DNA of 64,000 nucleotides from Streptomyces collinus (GCF_031348265.1 NZ_CP133771.1:1426001-1490000); one strand, 5' to 3'. Positions 8,307-18,225 are shown, counted from the first letter of the stretch. Numbers and translations are program-made. The notes: a model not told the origin generated them from the letters alone.

Positions 8307-8837
8307 TGCTGCCCCTTCATGTTCATACGCAGGGGTCCACCATAGTGGGCCCGGCCTGCGATGACGTGACAGGACGTTCGAATCGCGGTGTCGAATCCGC
8401 AAGACGCGGGTAAGAGGGCGCCTCCCGGCGTGCGCGTACGGCGGATGGGGGCCCGGCGCCCTTCGGGCCGGCCTGGGATCCGCCGGCTGCGGATCGACCG
8501 AGAGCCGTTGTCTACTGAGCGCCCGGGCCCCACCCGGGTCACACCTCCCCGACCGGCCGGAACGTTCCCTCGGCGCTGCGCCGGCCTGAGCCTGGCTCCC
8601 AGTGGCGGTGCCCGGTGCGGCACCGTCCCTGACCCGGCGGCGCCGCGGCGAGTGCTCGGACGTTCCCCGGTCGGGCGTCCGGTGGTGGACTCGGACGAAC
8701 CTACCGGCCTCCTGCGGCCGCCTGTCAACAGCCCTCCGACCTGCGCATCTTGCGGTAAAGCCCTGGTCAGGGCCGAGGATGCGCAGGTCGCGCGCCGGGG
8801 GCGCGGCGCACGACTTCATGCGCGCCACCCCCGTAGA
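8307..8837. other. Intergenic stretch without a convincing gene
   Basis: 531 bases between ppm1 and the amidohydrolase gene. Open frames here have no recognisable domains and no good ribosome-binding sites. The part near 8340-8400 should contain the ppm1 promoter. The part near 8738-8789 holds a large hairpin listed separately. Nothing else is seen. Confidence 0.5.
8738..8789. terminator. Nested hairpin downstream of the amidohydrolase gene
   Basis: A perfect 12-bp outer stem (GACCTGCGCATC at 8738-8749 with GATGCGCAGGTC at 8778-8789) encloses a second stem-loop, GCCCTG-GT-CAGGGC at 8760-8773. It starts 49 bases after the stop of the minus-strand amidohydrolase gene, so termination is the simplest reading. 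The two-tier structure is unusual for a plain terminator. Confidence 0.6.
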
Positions 8838-10439
8838 TCACTCGCCCGGCCCTACGAAGACCGTGCGTCCGCCCACGACGGTGCGCAGACAGACGGGCAG
8901 GTCGCGGCCCGGGGTGAGGTCGGGCAGTCCCGGGGTGCCGGAGCGGGGGTCCGTCGACCAGCGGGCGACGCGGTCGTCCGGGGCCTGGACGACGAGTTCG
9001 CCGGTGCGCCAGACGGCGTAGTCGGCGGGGGCGCCGGGGACCAGCACGCCCGCGTCGTCCCGTCCGACGGCCCGCCAGCCGCCGCGCGTGTGCGCCGTGA
9101 ACGCGGCGCGAACGGAGACGCGGTGCTCCGCCGTGCGGTGAAAGGCGGCGGCCCGGACCGTGCCCCACGGGTCGAGCGGGGTGACCGGGCTGTCGGAGCC
9201 GAACGCGAGCGGGACACCGGCGCGCAGCAGGGCCGCGAAGGGGTTCAGGGCCCGGGCCCGCTCCTTCCCGAGCCGCTGCGCGTACATGCCCTCCTCGCCG
9301 CCCCACAGGGCGTCGAAGGCCGGCTGCACGGAGGCGGTGAGGCCGAGTTCGGCAAAGGCGGCGACACTCTCCGGGGTGAGCATCTCGGCGTGCTCGACGC
9401 GGTGCCGGGCGGCGCGGATCCGGCCGAGCCCGAGCTTCTCGGCGGCGGCGCGCATGCCCTCCACCACGGCGTCCACGGCGGCGTCGCCGATGGCGTGGAA
9501 ACCGGCCTGCAGTCCCGCCTCCGTGCAGGCCACGACGTGCGCGGCGACCGCGGCGGCGTCCAGGTAGGCGATGCCCGTGTGCCCGGCATCGGCGTACGGC
9601 TGGTGCAGACAGGCCGTGTGCGAGCCGAGTGCGCCGTCGACGAACAGATCCCCCGCGGCACCGGCCGCACCCAACTCCCGCGCCTTGGCGACGTCCTGCT
9701 CGGCCCAGTAGCCGACGACCCGCGGCCCGGGCCCCTCTCCCGCGAGGCGCAGCAAGCCGGTGAAGTCGTCCTCGGAGGAGATCTCGGGCCCGGCGCACTC
9801 GTGGACCGTGCCGATCCCGAGCGAGACGGCGTGCGCGAGGGCGGCGCGTTGCGCCTCCGTGCGCTGCTGCGGCGTCACGGCGGCGAACGCGGCGCCCCGC
9901 ACGGCGTGATGGGCGTCCGCGGTGAGCGGACCGTCCGCACGGGTGACATCGGGAACCAGGTCGAGCAGGGCGGAGCTCACGACCGCCGAGTGGACGTCGA
10001 TCCGGCTGAGGTAGAGGGGTCGGTGCCCGGTGGCCTCGTCGAGTTCGGCCCGCGTCGGAGGCCGGCCTCCGGGCCAGCGGGCGGCGTCCCACCCGTGCCC
10101 GAGCAGGACGCGGTCGCCCGGACGCGCGGCGGCGAAGTCCCGTACGAGGGCGAGGGCGGCTTCGAGAGAGGGGGCACCGGACAGATCGAGCCCGGTGAGG
10201 GCGAGCCCCGTGGAAGTGGTGTGCACATGCGCGTCCGTGAACGCCGGAGTGACCAACGCTCCATCGAGATCGACGACCTCGTCGACCCCGTCCGCGAAGG
10301 CGTCCGCGGCCCCTTCGGACCCCACCCAGGCGATCTGCCCCCGCTCCACGACCATCGCGGTGGCGAAGGGGTCGGCGGGGCTGTGGACCTCTCCACGACG
10401 GAGAAGAACGGTCTTGGGCGGGGCGGTGGACTCACTCAT
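8838..10439 (-). CDS. YtcJ-like amidohydrolase (metal-dependent)
   Basis: 533 residues, the full length of Amidohydro_3 proteins. The metal-binding HxH (DAHVHTTSTG), the later histidines in GFHAIGDAAVD and HRVEHAEM, and the final aspartate FGSDSPV are all present. Members hydrolyse amides, formamides or cyclic imides; the substrate here cannot be read from sequence. The ATG at 10439 is preferred because the beta-sandwich domain begins just after it (VLLRRGEVHSP). An Lrp regulator gene lies 103 bases upstream on the same strand and could control it. Confidence 0.88.
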   Translation of the reverse strand: MSESTAPPKTVLLRRGEVHSPADPFATAMVVERGQIAWVGSEGAADAFADGVDEVVDLDGALVTPAFTDAHVHTTSTGLALTGLDLSGAPSLEAALALVRDFAAARPGDRVLLGHGWDAARWPGGRPPTRAELDEATGHRPLYLSRIDVHSAVVSSALLDLVPDVTRADGPLTADAHHAVRGAAFAAVTPQQRTEAQRAALAHAVSLGIGTVHECAGPEISSEDDFTGLLRLAGEGPGPRVVGYWAEQDVAKARELGAAGAAGDLFVDGALGSHTACLHQPYADAGHTGIAYLDAAAVAAHVVACTEAGLQAGFHAIGDAAVDAVVEGMRAAAEKLGLGRIRAARHRVEHAEMLTPESVAAFAELGLTASVQPAFDALWGGEEGMYAQRLGKERARALNPFAALLRAGVPLAFGSDSPVTPLDPWGTVRAAAFHRTAEHRVSVRAAFTAHTRGGWRAVGRDDAGVLVPGAPADYAVWRTGELVVQAPDDRVARWSTDPRSGTPGLPDLTPGRDLPVCLRTVVGGRTVFVGPGE

Positions 10440-10542
10440 GGAGCACAGTCTCACAGGGGCGGGGGCGACTCCTGAATCAGGGGCGCGGGGAACTGCGCGA
10501 ACAACCCCGCACGACCCCGCGCCCGGCAACCGGCAACCGGCG

Positions 10543-10983
10543 TCAGATTCGCGGCGGCCGCGCCTCGTACGGAGTGGACAGCACCACCGTCGTCCGCGTG
10601 GACACCCCCGCCAGCGACCGCAACCGGGCCAGCAGCTCCTCCAGCTCGTGCGGCGTCGCCACCCGCACCTTCAGGATGTAGTTCTCGTCGCCCGCGACAC
10701 TGTGGCACGCCTCGATCTCGGGCACGCCGGCCAGCCGGTCCGCGATGTCGTCCGGCGCACTGGGATCGAACGGTTTCACCGAGATGAACGCCGTCATCGG
10801 CAGTCCGACCGCCTCCGGGTCGACGACCGCGGCATAGCCCCGGATGACACCCCGCTGCTCCAGCCGCCGCACCCGCTGATGCACGGCCGACGTGGACAGC
10901 CCCGTGGCCTTGCCCAGGTCGGTGTAGCTCATCCGCCCGTCCTTGACGAGCAGCTGCACGATCTGTCGGTCCAGCTCCTCCAT
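10543..10983 (-). CDS. Lrp/AsnC family transcriptional regulator
   Basis: 146 residues: an N-terminal helix-turn-helix (about residues 1-50, with SYTDLGKATGLSTSAVHQRVRRLE) and a C-terminal ligand-binding RAM domain. These regulators sense amino acids and bind DNA as dimers or octamers. The ATG at 10983 fits the family; an upstream ATG would add 51 unrelated residues. The gene just downstream encodes an amidohydrolase. This protein differs clearly from the second Lrp-type regulator near 42 kb. Confidence 0.92.
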   Translation of the reverse strand: MEELDRQIVQLLVKDGRMSYTDLGKATGLSTSAVHQRVRRLEQRGVIRGYAAVVDPEAVGLPMTAFISVKPFDPSAPDDIADRLAGVPEIEACHSVAGDENYILKVRVATPHELEELLARLRSLAGVSTRTTVVLSTPYEARPPRI

Positions 10984-11252
10984 GGCGCAAGAACCTACAG
11001 GGCGGTTGATCTCCTCGGATACCTGAGCAGCCCAGGTCATGCCCGGTTCGTGATGTGGCCGGAAGCCGACTGTCAGCCGTCCGGGGGACAAATGCGCCGC
11101 AGCGGACACCTGCACGGGGCATGTGACGAACGCCACAGGCCTCGAACAGTCTCCGTAATGTTCTCGTGATTACCGCCCAGGGGTGACGGGAAGTGCTTGC
11201 TGTGGTCGAGGCCGCAGTGCCTGATACGGCCCAGCCCGAGGGGGAGAACCCA

Positions 11253-11684
11253 ATGCAGAGTCTTAAGCGCCCTGGTCGCACCGCACCCAAGCGGCAGCAG
11301 CTCGTCGTCGAGCCCGAGCCGGAGGGTGTCGAACCCGACGCCTTCGACGACGAACTCGACGCCTACGACACGTTCGAGATGTTCCGGGTCGTCTGCCCGG
11401 ACTGCGCGCAGCCCATCGCCCTGCTGGCGGACGAGGAGGTTCTGCCGGAGCACGCGCTGTGCGCCTCACCGTGGAACCCCTTCGGGCTCACGGTCTGCGC
11501 CGGGACCGGCCGCAGGGCAACGGACGCCCGTTCCGCGGACGAGTCCGCGGAACCTCAGGAGCAGGACACCGCACTGCTGTTGACGCTCCCTCAGGGGCTC
11601 GACTGGCGGACCCAGCCCTTCTCGCACGTCGGCGGCCCGGGCTCACGGCCCATCAGGGTTCCGGTCATGCGCCGCGCGGCCTGA
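11253..11684 (+). CDS. Conserved hypothetical protein with CPDC knuckle
   Basis: 143 residues. An acidic N-terminal third (EPEPEGVEPDAFDDELDAYD) is followed by VVCPDCAQPIALLADEEVLPEH and two further cysteines (HALCAS, TVCAG), which together could bind one zinc ion. No known domain is recognised. The ATG at 11253 is preceded by GAGGGGGAG at good spacing; an upstream GTG at 11193 lacks such a site. Codon use is typical of the host. It is followed by a strong hairpin, so it is probably monocistronic. Confidence 0.75.
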   Translation: MQSLKRPGRTAPKRQQLVVEPEPEGVEPDAFDDELDAYDTFEMFRVVCPDCAQPIALLADEEVLPEHALCASPWNPFGLTVCAGTGRRATDARSADESAEPQEQDTALLLTLPQGLDWRTQPFSHVGGPGSRPIRVPVMRRAA

Positions 11685-11726
11685 GCGCGGGCCCTCCCGG
11701 CCCGTTCGCTCCACTCCCGTAGCTGA

Positions 11727-11763
11727 AACCGCACCACGGCTCGTGGATCGCCGTGGTGCGGTT
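11727..11763 (+). terminator. Terminator after the CPDC protein gene
   Basis: A perfect 14-bp stem (AACCGCACCACGGC with GCCGTGGTGCGGTT) and a nine-base loop lie 42 bases after the stop codon. Confidence 0.8.
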
Positions 11764-11850
11764 CGGTGTGTCCGGAGTCGTGTGCGGCACTGAACGAACG
11801 CCCGATTCCGTCGTCCGGTGACCTGTCCGGGCTTGCCGCGTTGCCCTGGT

Positions 11851-12099
11851 ATGACCCCCATCTCCTCAGCGACCGGGCGTCAGCGCCTCCTGTACGTCCC
11901 GCCGCCCGCAGAATCGGTTCGGCCGGCTCCGCCGCGCTATCAGGACCCGCCGATCTACCGCGACTTGATGCAGACCTGGGCCGAGGGCGGCCGCACCCTT
12001 CCGGGCCGGCACGATCCGGAGTGGATGCGGCTCGCGGCCCCCTGGCGGGGCCTCGACCAGTTCAGCGTCCCTCTGGACCCACGAGATGGCGGGCGATGA
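11851..12099 (+). CDS. Small hypothetical protein, overlaps acdH-type gene end
   Basis: 82 residues starting MTPISSATGRQRLLYVPPP. The middle (YRDLMQTWAEGGRTLPGRHDPEWMRLAAPW) has host-like codon use and reads like a real protein, but no domain is recognised. The ribosome-binding site is poor. The last 38 bases overlap the convergent acyl-CoA dehydrogenase gene, where the coding bias belongs to the other strand. It may be real or a chance frame; similar short proteins may exist in other Streptomyces. Confidence 0.45.
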   Translation: MTPISSATGRQRLLYVPPPAESVRPAPPRYQDPPIYRDLMQTWAEGGRTLPGRHDPEWMRLAAPWRGLDQFSVPLDPRDGGR

Positions 12100-13234
12100 C
12101 CATCCGCTGGATCTGGTTGGTGCCCTCCACGATCTGCAGCACCTTGGCCTCGCGCATATAGCGCTCGGCCGGGAAGTCGGCGGTGTAGCCGTAGCCGCCG
12201 AGGATCTGCACGGCGTCGGTGGTGACCCGCATCGCCGTATCGGTGCAGTGCAGCTTGGCCATGGCGGCCTGCCTGGCGAACGGCCGGCCGGCGTCCTTCA
12301 GCCGCGCCGCCGCGAGGTAGAGCGCGCGGCCCGCCTCGATCTGCGTCGCCATGTCGGCGAGCATGAACCGCAGCCCCTGGAAGTCGGCGATGGGCTTGCC
12401 GAACTGGCGCCTTTCGGCCGCGTAGGCGAGCGCCTCGTCGAGCGCGGCCTGCGCCACGCCGATCGCGCACGCCGAGATGCCGAGCCGCCCCGAGTCGAGC
12501 GACGACAGGGCGATCGCGAAGCCCTGCCCCTCCTCGCCGATGCGGCGGTCGTCCGAGACGCGGACGCCGTCGAAGTGGACCTGCGCGGTGGGCGAGCCCT
12601 TCATGCCCATCTTCTTCTCGGGCACCGCCGCGCTCAGCCCCTCGGCGTCGCCGGGCACCAGGAACGCACTGATCCCGCGGGGGCCCTCCTCGCCGGTGCG
12701 CGCCATCACCGTGTAGAAGTCCGCGACGCCGCCGTGCGTGATCCAGGCCTTGGTGCCGGTGATCACCCAGTCGTCGCCGTCCCGTACGGCCTTGGTGCGC
12801 AGGGCCGCCGCGTCCGAGCCGGAGTGCGGCTCGGAGAGGCAGTAGGCGCCGAGCAGGCCGCCGCCGAGCATCGCGGGCAGGTGCTCGACCTGCTGCTCCT
12901 TGGTGCCGTAGGCGGCGAGCGCGTAGGAGGCCAGGGAGTGGACGCTGACGCCGAGGCCGACGGTGAGGCGGGCCGCGGCGAGCTCCTCCAGGACCTGGAG
13001 GTAGACCTCGTAGGGCTGGTCGCCTCCGCCGTACTCGGAGTCGTACGGCAGGCCGAGCAGCCCGGAGCGGGAGAGCAGTGTGAACAGCTCACGGGGGAAG
13101 CGGCCGGCGTCCTCCTCCTCGGCCGCATTCGGGGTGATCTCCTGCTGCGCGATGTCGCGCACGAGTGAGATCAGGTCCCGGGCCTCCTCCGTGGGCAGTT
13201 GTCGGTCCACCGGCTGCGGGGCACGGTCGGGCAT
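12062..13234 (-). CDS. Acyl-CoA dehydrogenase
   Basis: 390 residues, the normal length. The family signatures AYCLSEPHSGSDAAA and FGKPIADFQGLRFMLADMATQIEA are present, with the catalytic-base region IVEGTNQIQR near the C terminus. It should oxidise a short or branched acyl-CoA to the enoyl-CoA with FAD, passing electrons to ETF. The start is well supported by GGAGGAG nine bases upstream. It is a single gene with nothing co-directional close by. Confidence 0.94.
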   Translation of the reverse strand: MPDRAPQPVDRQLPTEEARDLISLVRDIAQQEITPNAAEEEDAGRFPRELFTLLSRSGLLGLPYDSEYGGGDQPYEVYLQVLEELAAARLTVGLGVSVHSLASYALAAYGTKEQQVEHLPAMLGGGLLGAYCLSEPHSGSDAAALRTKAVRDGDDWVITGTKAWITHGGVADFYTVMARTGEEGPRGISAFLVPGDAEGLSAAVPEKKMGMKGSPTAQVHFDGVRVSDDRRIGEEGQGFAIALSSLDSGRLGISACAIGVAQAALDEALAYAAERRQFGKPIADFQGLRFMLADMATQIEAGRALYLAAARLKDAGRPFARQAAMAKLHCTDTAMRVTTDAVQILGGYGYTADFPAERYMREAKVLQIVEGTNQIQRMVIARHLVGPEGR

Positions 13235-13454
13235 GGCGACGCTCTCCTCCCTGTCGGGCACTGGCGGACGGGCCCATGGGTGGGGGCGGCGCCGCCGGGT
13301 CGTTCTGGTGCCTGGCCGATGCTTGCAGTCCCGGGTCTCGGGAGCTGCTGACCAGCGGCTGTGCGCTGTGAGTATGCCCGATCGGAGGCATCCCGTCACC
13401 AGTTAACGACCGCTCACTTCAAGAATAAGCCGCGCGCGACCGGTGCGGCGAAAT
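13235..13454. other. Divergent intergenic region before the chitinase promoter
   Basis: This is the acyl-CoA dehydrogenase side of the 332-base gap. It must hold that gene's promoter and leader. No further gene or clear repeat is seen. Confidence 0.5.
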
Positions 13455-13496
13455 TGGTCCGAACCATTGACCCAAGTGGTCTAGTCCTCCTACTGT
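13455..13496 (+). promoter_or_regulatory. Chitinase promoter with paired TGGTC repeats (DasR-like site)
   Basis: Two 12-base repeats, TGGTCCGAACCA at 13455-13466 and TGGTCTAGTCCT at 13477-13488, start 22 bases apart. Between and around them lie TTGACC (-35, 13467-13472) and TACTGT (-10, 13491-13496) with an 18-base spacer. This is the classical Streptomyces chitinase promoter design: direct repeats overlapping the promoter, bound by DasR-type GntR repressors that respond to glucosamine-6-phosphate. Expression is therefore expected to be induced by chitin and repressed by glucose. Confidence 0.85.
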
Positions 13497-13566
13497 TTCG
13501 CTCCACCGATTCACCGCGTTCATGCCAATCGGCGCGCGTTTCCCTCTCCCCACGAGGAGACACCGG

Positions 13567-14829
<1,263 letters not shown>

Positions 14830-14841
14830 CGCGCCGGGCGA

Positions 14842-14873
14842 GGGGCGGAGGTCCGCGGCGGACTCTCCGCCCC
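14842..14873. terminator. Terminator between chitinase and TetR gene
   Basis: GGGGCGGA at 14842-14849 pairs with TCCGCCCC at 14866-14873, followed by TTTCTC on the plus strand. It sits 12 bases after the chitinase stop and just past the end of the convergent TetR gene. Confidence 0.75.
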
Positions 14874-14877
14874 TTTC

Positions 14878-15552
14878 TCATGCGCCCCGGCGGGCGGGCT
14901 GCGGTGCCGGATGGGCGGGGTCGAGTTCCTCGATGGCGCGCAGGACGCCCCCGAGGGTCTTCACCAGCAGCTCGCACATGGTGTCGCGGGGCAGCTCGGG
15001 GCGGTCGATCCATTCGAGCGTGGCGCCCTCGACACTGCACACCCAGGACAGCAGGCCCATCCGCGTCAGCGCGGTGACGTCGGCACGGCCGTACGCACCC
15101 TCGGCGATGGTGGTCACGACGGCTTCGCGCACTCCGTCACGGATGGCGTGCACCTCGGTGTCGAAGCCGACTCCGCCACTCACGATCGTGCGGTACGCGG
15201 CCTGGTTGTGCTCGGCGTAGCGCAGATAGCTGTCGATGGTGCGCTGGACCCGGTCGACCGGGGGCAGTTCCAGACCGCTCGCGGCCAGGGTGAGCAGCTC
15301 GGTGACGGAGTCCTGGATGATGGCCAGGTAGTAGCCGCGCTTGGACTGGAAGTAGTAGTAGATCAACCCCTTGGCGACGTGCGCCTGCCGGGCGATGTCG
15401 TCCATCGACAGGGCGTCGTAGGAGGTGTCGGCGAACAACCTCCGCCCGATAACGATGAGTTCGGCACGGCGCGCCATCGAGCGCTCGGTACCGCGGGCCC
15501 TGGGACGCGCGGCGGGCTGGGGGCTGATATTCAATTTCGACCCTGGTCTCAA
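14878..15552 (-). CDS. TetR family transcriptional regulator
   Basis: Up to 224 residues. The TetR helix-turn-helix is clear: RRAELIVIGRRLFADTSYDALSMDDIARQAHVAKGLIYYYFQSKRGYY. The C-terminal ligand domain has no recognisable relatives by eye. The start is uncertain: the frame opens with TTG at 15552, while an ATG at 15477 gives MARRAEL, only a few residues before the DNA-binding domain. The small membrane protein gene lies upstream on the same strand, 57 bases away. Targets unknown. Confidence 0.88.
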   Translation of the reverse strand: MRPGSKLNISPQPAARPRARGTERSMARRAELIVIGRRLFADTSYDALSMDDIARQAHVAKGLIYYYFQSKRGYYLAIIQDSVTELLTLAASGLELPPVDRVQRTIDSYLRYAEHNQAAYRTIVSGGVGFDTEVHAIRDGVREAVVTTIAEGAYGRADVTALTRMGLLSWVCSVEGATLEWIDRPELPRDTMCELLVKTLGGVLRAIEELDPAHPAPQPARRGA

Positions 15553-15609
15553 CGGGCGGGGTGGGACCTCCGCAGTATGGCAGGCCCCACTCCCGGTCCG
15601 TGGGTCAGG

Positions 15610-15750
15610 TCACAGCAGCCCGAGCTGGGTCACGAGCATCGCCACGACCACGACGAGGGCCCAGCCCATGAGGTGCTCGACGACCTTCGGACCGTCGTCC
15701 TGAGGACCGCCGGTGCGGACGCGTGGGGCGGTGACTGAGTGCGTGGTCAT
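15610..15750 (-). CDS. 46-residue membrane protein (SCO1431-like)
   Basis: A very short gene. The protein starts MTTHSVTAPRVRTGGPQDDG, a polar head, then has one membrane helix (LMGWALVVVVAMLVTQLGLL) running to the C-terminal end. The ATG is preceded by GAGCGAGAAG at good spacing. It resembles a conserved small Streptomyces family known as SCO1431 membrane proteins. Function unknown. It lies between a TetR gene and a secreted C39-like protein gene, all on the same strand. Confidence 0.8.
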   Translation of the reverse strand: MTTHSVTAPRVRTGGPQDDGPKVVEHLMGWALVVVVAMLVTQLGLL

Positions 15751-15839
15751 GGCTTCTCGCTCATTCGGTGGCTGGAGGGACTCCCCCGGAGTTCCGTCCA
15801 CCTTGCCACCGGAAGTGGCTTTTGCGGCCGAGAGCTTGC

Positions 15840-17219
15840 TCACACGCGTACGCCCACGGCGGTCAGCGCCTTGCTCTGGGCCTTGCTCGGACGCGCCGGG
15901 AAGTACAGGTAGCAGACGCCGCCCGTGCCCGAGACGACCTTGCCGGAGGCGTTGTACCGCTTGGTCCGGAGCCAGATGTTCTCCCACTCGCGCCGCCGGT
16001 AGACGCGCCGTACGGCCTCGTTGCTCGCCGAGAAGGGGTCGTTGGCGATCACGTCGCCGTCGGCGGTGAAGCCGATGACGGTCATCAGGTGCCCGGCGGT
16101 GCCGTAGCCGGCACCGGTCAGCTCCTCCTTGAGGAACGACTGGGACGTTATGGCCGGGATGCCCGCGGCGATCAGCGTCTCCAGTTCGGTGAGCGAGCCG
16201 AGCCGGGTGACGACGCCCTGGAGGTCCTTGAACGTGGCGGCGTAGGCGGCGTTGAAGGGCCAGTTGCCGCAGCCCGCGTACTGGTAGTCGTAGGTGTAGC
16301 GGGCCGCGTGGCAGACCTGTGGGTCGGCGTACGAGGGATCGACCCAGGCCAGCTGCCCGTCGGTGAGCCGGCCGCCCCAGTACTCGATGATCATCTGGGA
16401 GGACGTCGGGCTGCACCAGGCCTCGCCGCCGTTGTCGTACTCGGGGTACTGGCCCTTGTGGATCTCCTGCGAGTAGCGCGGGACGGCCAGCTCCTTCGCG
16501 AGGCCGGGCACGGACGCCGGGACGGTGAACCGGTCGGGCACGTCGGAGCCCATGACGCCGAGCCGCCACACGGTGGGGGTCGCCTTGGTACCGGGCTTGC
16601 GGTGGAGGGTCAGGCGCAGCCGGCAGGAGGCCAGGCGCAGGCCGGTCGACGCGTCGTCGATCGCCAGTGTGTCGGTCCAGACGGTGCTCTTGCCGTCGCT
16701 CTGGTCGTCGACCGAGGTGCGCCGGATGTCCTGGTCGCCGGCCGCCCAGCGGGCCATCACGTACCAGGGGGTGCTGGTGCCGTCGGTGTAGGTGCCCTTG
16801 ATCTCGATCTGGATCCAGGTGCCGGCCGGGGTGCGCGCGTTCCACGAGACGATCGCCTCGGCCGCGGGGACGGCGAGCCGGTGGACGGGGGACGTCCAGG
16901 TGCCGTACTGCCACTCGGCGGTCTTGCCGGTGTGCGGATCCGTGTAGGCGGCGGTTCCGGCGGGCTTGGCGATCACCAGGCCCGGGCGGGTGCCCGCGAC
17001 GGCCCCGGTGCCCTTGGCGGTGCCGCCGCGCCAGTCGCCGTACGAGACCCAGGCCCGGTTGTCGACGGTGCGGGCCGGGACGGCCCGGGCGGGATCTGCG
17101 GCGTCGGTCGTCACAGGGGCCTCGGGTCCGGCGGCCGCCGGACCCGCGCCCGCGGTGACGGCGGCGGCGACCGCGGCGGCCAGGACGGTTCGGCGGGAGG
17201 GCGGTTCGGCTCTGCGCAT
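15840..17219 (-). CDS. Tat-exported C39-like cysteine peptidase family protein
   Basis: 459 residues. The start MRRAEPPSRRTVLAAAVAAAV contains a twin-arginine motif (SRRTVL) before a hydrophobic stretch and an Ala-rich cleavage region, so Tat export is likely. The N-terminal half is a beta-rich domain. The C-terminal half has a papain-like Peptidase_C39_2 pattern: the cysteine in GGEAWCSPTSSQMI, the histidine in GTAGHLMTVIGF and the asparagine/aspartate in IANDPF. The catalytic residues look complete. Substrate is unknown; cell-wall peptides are possible. The ATG at 17219 fits the signal peptide, while the longer frame does not. Confidence 0.88.
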   Translation of the reverse strand: MRRAEPPSRRTVLAAAVAAAVTAGAGPAAAGPEAPVTTDAADPARAVPARTVDNRAWVSYGDWRGGTAKGTGAVAGTRPGLVIAKPAGTAAYTDPHTGKTAEWQYGTWTSPVHRLAVPAAEAIVSWNARTPAGTWIQIEIKGTYTDGTSTPWYVMARWAAGDQDIRRTSVDDQSDGKSTVWTDTLAIDDASTGLRLASCRLRLTLHRKPGTKATPTVWRLGVMGSDVPDRFTVPASVPGLAKELAVPRYSQEIHKGQYPEYDNGGEAWCSPTSSQMIIEYWGGRLTDGQLAWVDPSYADPQVCHAARYTYDYQYAGCGNWPFNAAYAATFKDLQGVVTRLGSLTELETLIAAGIPAITSQSFLKEELTGAGYGTAGHLMTVIGFTADGDVIANDPFSASNEAVRRVYRRREWENIWLRTKRYNASGKVVSGTGGVCYLYFPARPSKAQSKALTAVGVRV

Positions 17220-17413
17220 GACAGGGACCCCCGGATGTCGGAGTCGGGCAGGAGCGGGGCAAGTCCGTGCACGGCCGGTCGTATCCGTGCGTGCGCCACA
17301 TATGAGCACAGCACGCCGTGTCCTGCCAGCACTTCGACGCGCGCCGCGCCCACCAATATTGGCGTCGACCAGTGGCATCCGGGCCGGACCCCGTCATTAG
17401 AGTGCTGAGCGAG

Positions 17414-18070
17414 ATGAATCCCTCCTTCCGCCCCGCACCGGGCCCCGCGGTCCGCGACCTGGCCGCCCGCATCCGGCACCTCTCCCCCTCCTGCGGCCCG
17501 GTCCGGCTCGTCGGCGTCGACGGGCACGCCGGATCCGGAAAGAGCACGTTCGCCGAGCAGTTGGCCGCGGCGCTGGGCGATGCGCCGGTGCTGCGCCTCG
17601 ACGACATCGCCAGCCATGACGCGCTGTTCGCCTGGACCGTCCGGCTGCTGGAGCAGGTGATCGAGCCGCTCTCCCACGGCCGGACCGCGCACTACGCCCC
17701 CTACGACTGGCGGGCCCGCCGCTTCGGCCCGCCGCGTCCGCTGCCGCCGGCCCCGGTGCTCCTCGTGGAGGGCGTCGGCGCCGGACGCCGGGCACTGCGC
17801 TCCCACCTGGCCCTGCTGCTGTGGATGGAGCTGCCACGCGAGGAGGCCTGGGCGCGAGGAAGGTCGCGTGACGGGGAGGAACAGCGGGAGTTCTGGGACG
17901 GGTGGGTTCCAGCGGAGCGCCGGCATTTCGCCGACGATCCCTCGCGGCCGTTCGCCGACCTCCTGGTACGGCAGCGAGATGAGGGATACGAGGTGCTCGC
18001 GGGACCTGCTGGGACCGTTGGACCGGACCAGCCCCTCACGCACGGTGACGGGCCGCCCGCTGTGTGCTGA
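17414..18070 (+). CDS. Uridine kinase-like P-loop protein
   Basis: 218 residues. A clean Walker A (GVDGHAGSGKSTF) is followed by RLDDIASHD in the position of the phosphate-acceptor site of uridine kinases, and by VLLVEGVGAG. The C-terminal part includes a Trp/Arg-rich region. Nucleoside kinase activity is likely, but the base specificity cannot be read. The ATG lies 12 bases after an in-frame GTG that could also serve. It is divergent from the C39-like gene. Confidence 0.82.
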   Translation: MNPSFRPAPGPAVRDLAARIRHLSPSCGPVRLVGVDGHAGSGKSTFAEQLAAALGDAPVLRLDDIASHDALFAWTVRLLEQVIEPLSHGRTAHYAPYDWRARRFGPPRPLPPAPVLLVEGVGAGRRALRSHLALLLWMELPREEAWARGRSRDGEEQREFWDGWVPAERRHFADDPSRPFADLLVRQRDEGYEVLAGPAGTVGPDQPLTHGDGPPAVC

Positions 18071-18119
18071 ACTTGTGAAGGCGCTTGCGGGGCAAGTTTC
18101 CGGAGTGCTTCAACTCGGC

Positions 18120-18149
18120 TTGACCACCGGGCCGCACAGGTCTTACGTT
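18120..18149 (+). promoter_or_regulatory. Sigma-70 type promoter in front of a short hairpin transcript
   Basis: TTGACC (18120-18125) and TACGTT (18144-18149) are separated by 18 bases, a strong match to the principal-sigma consensus. It lies 50 bases after the kinase gene. The predicted transcript starts near 18156. Confidence 0.7.
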
Positions 18150-18155
18150 CTCAAT

Positions 18156-18225
18156 GTGCGGCATCGGAGCCGCCCACAGACGCGAAGCCCCCGGTTGTTC
18201 CCCCGTGATCGGGGGCTTCGTTCTG
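18156..18225 (+). ncRNA. Candidate small RNA or leader with terminator
   Basis: Directly downstream of a good promoter are a small stem-loop (GCGGC-N6-GCCGC, 18158-18173) and then a strong 11-bp stem (CGAAGCCCCCG at 18183-18193 with CGGGGGCTTCG at 18210-18220) followed by T-rich sequence. The predicted RNA is about 65-70 bases. No open frame fits inside it. It may be a free small RNA, or an attenuated leader of the AAA ATPase gene that starts 280 bases later, or the hairpin may simply terminate the kinase gene. Confidence 0.5.

Noticed and set aside
18156-18225. 6C RNA
   Set aside because: It has two stem-loops and runs of C, but the loops do not carry the paired six-C motif of that RNA family.
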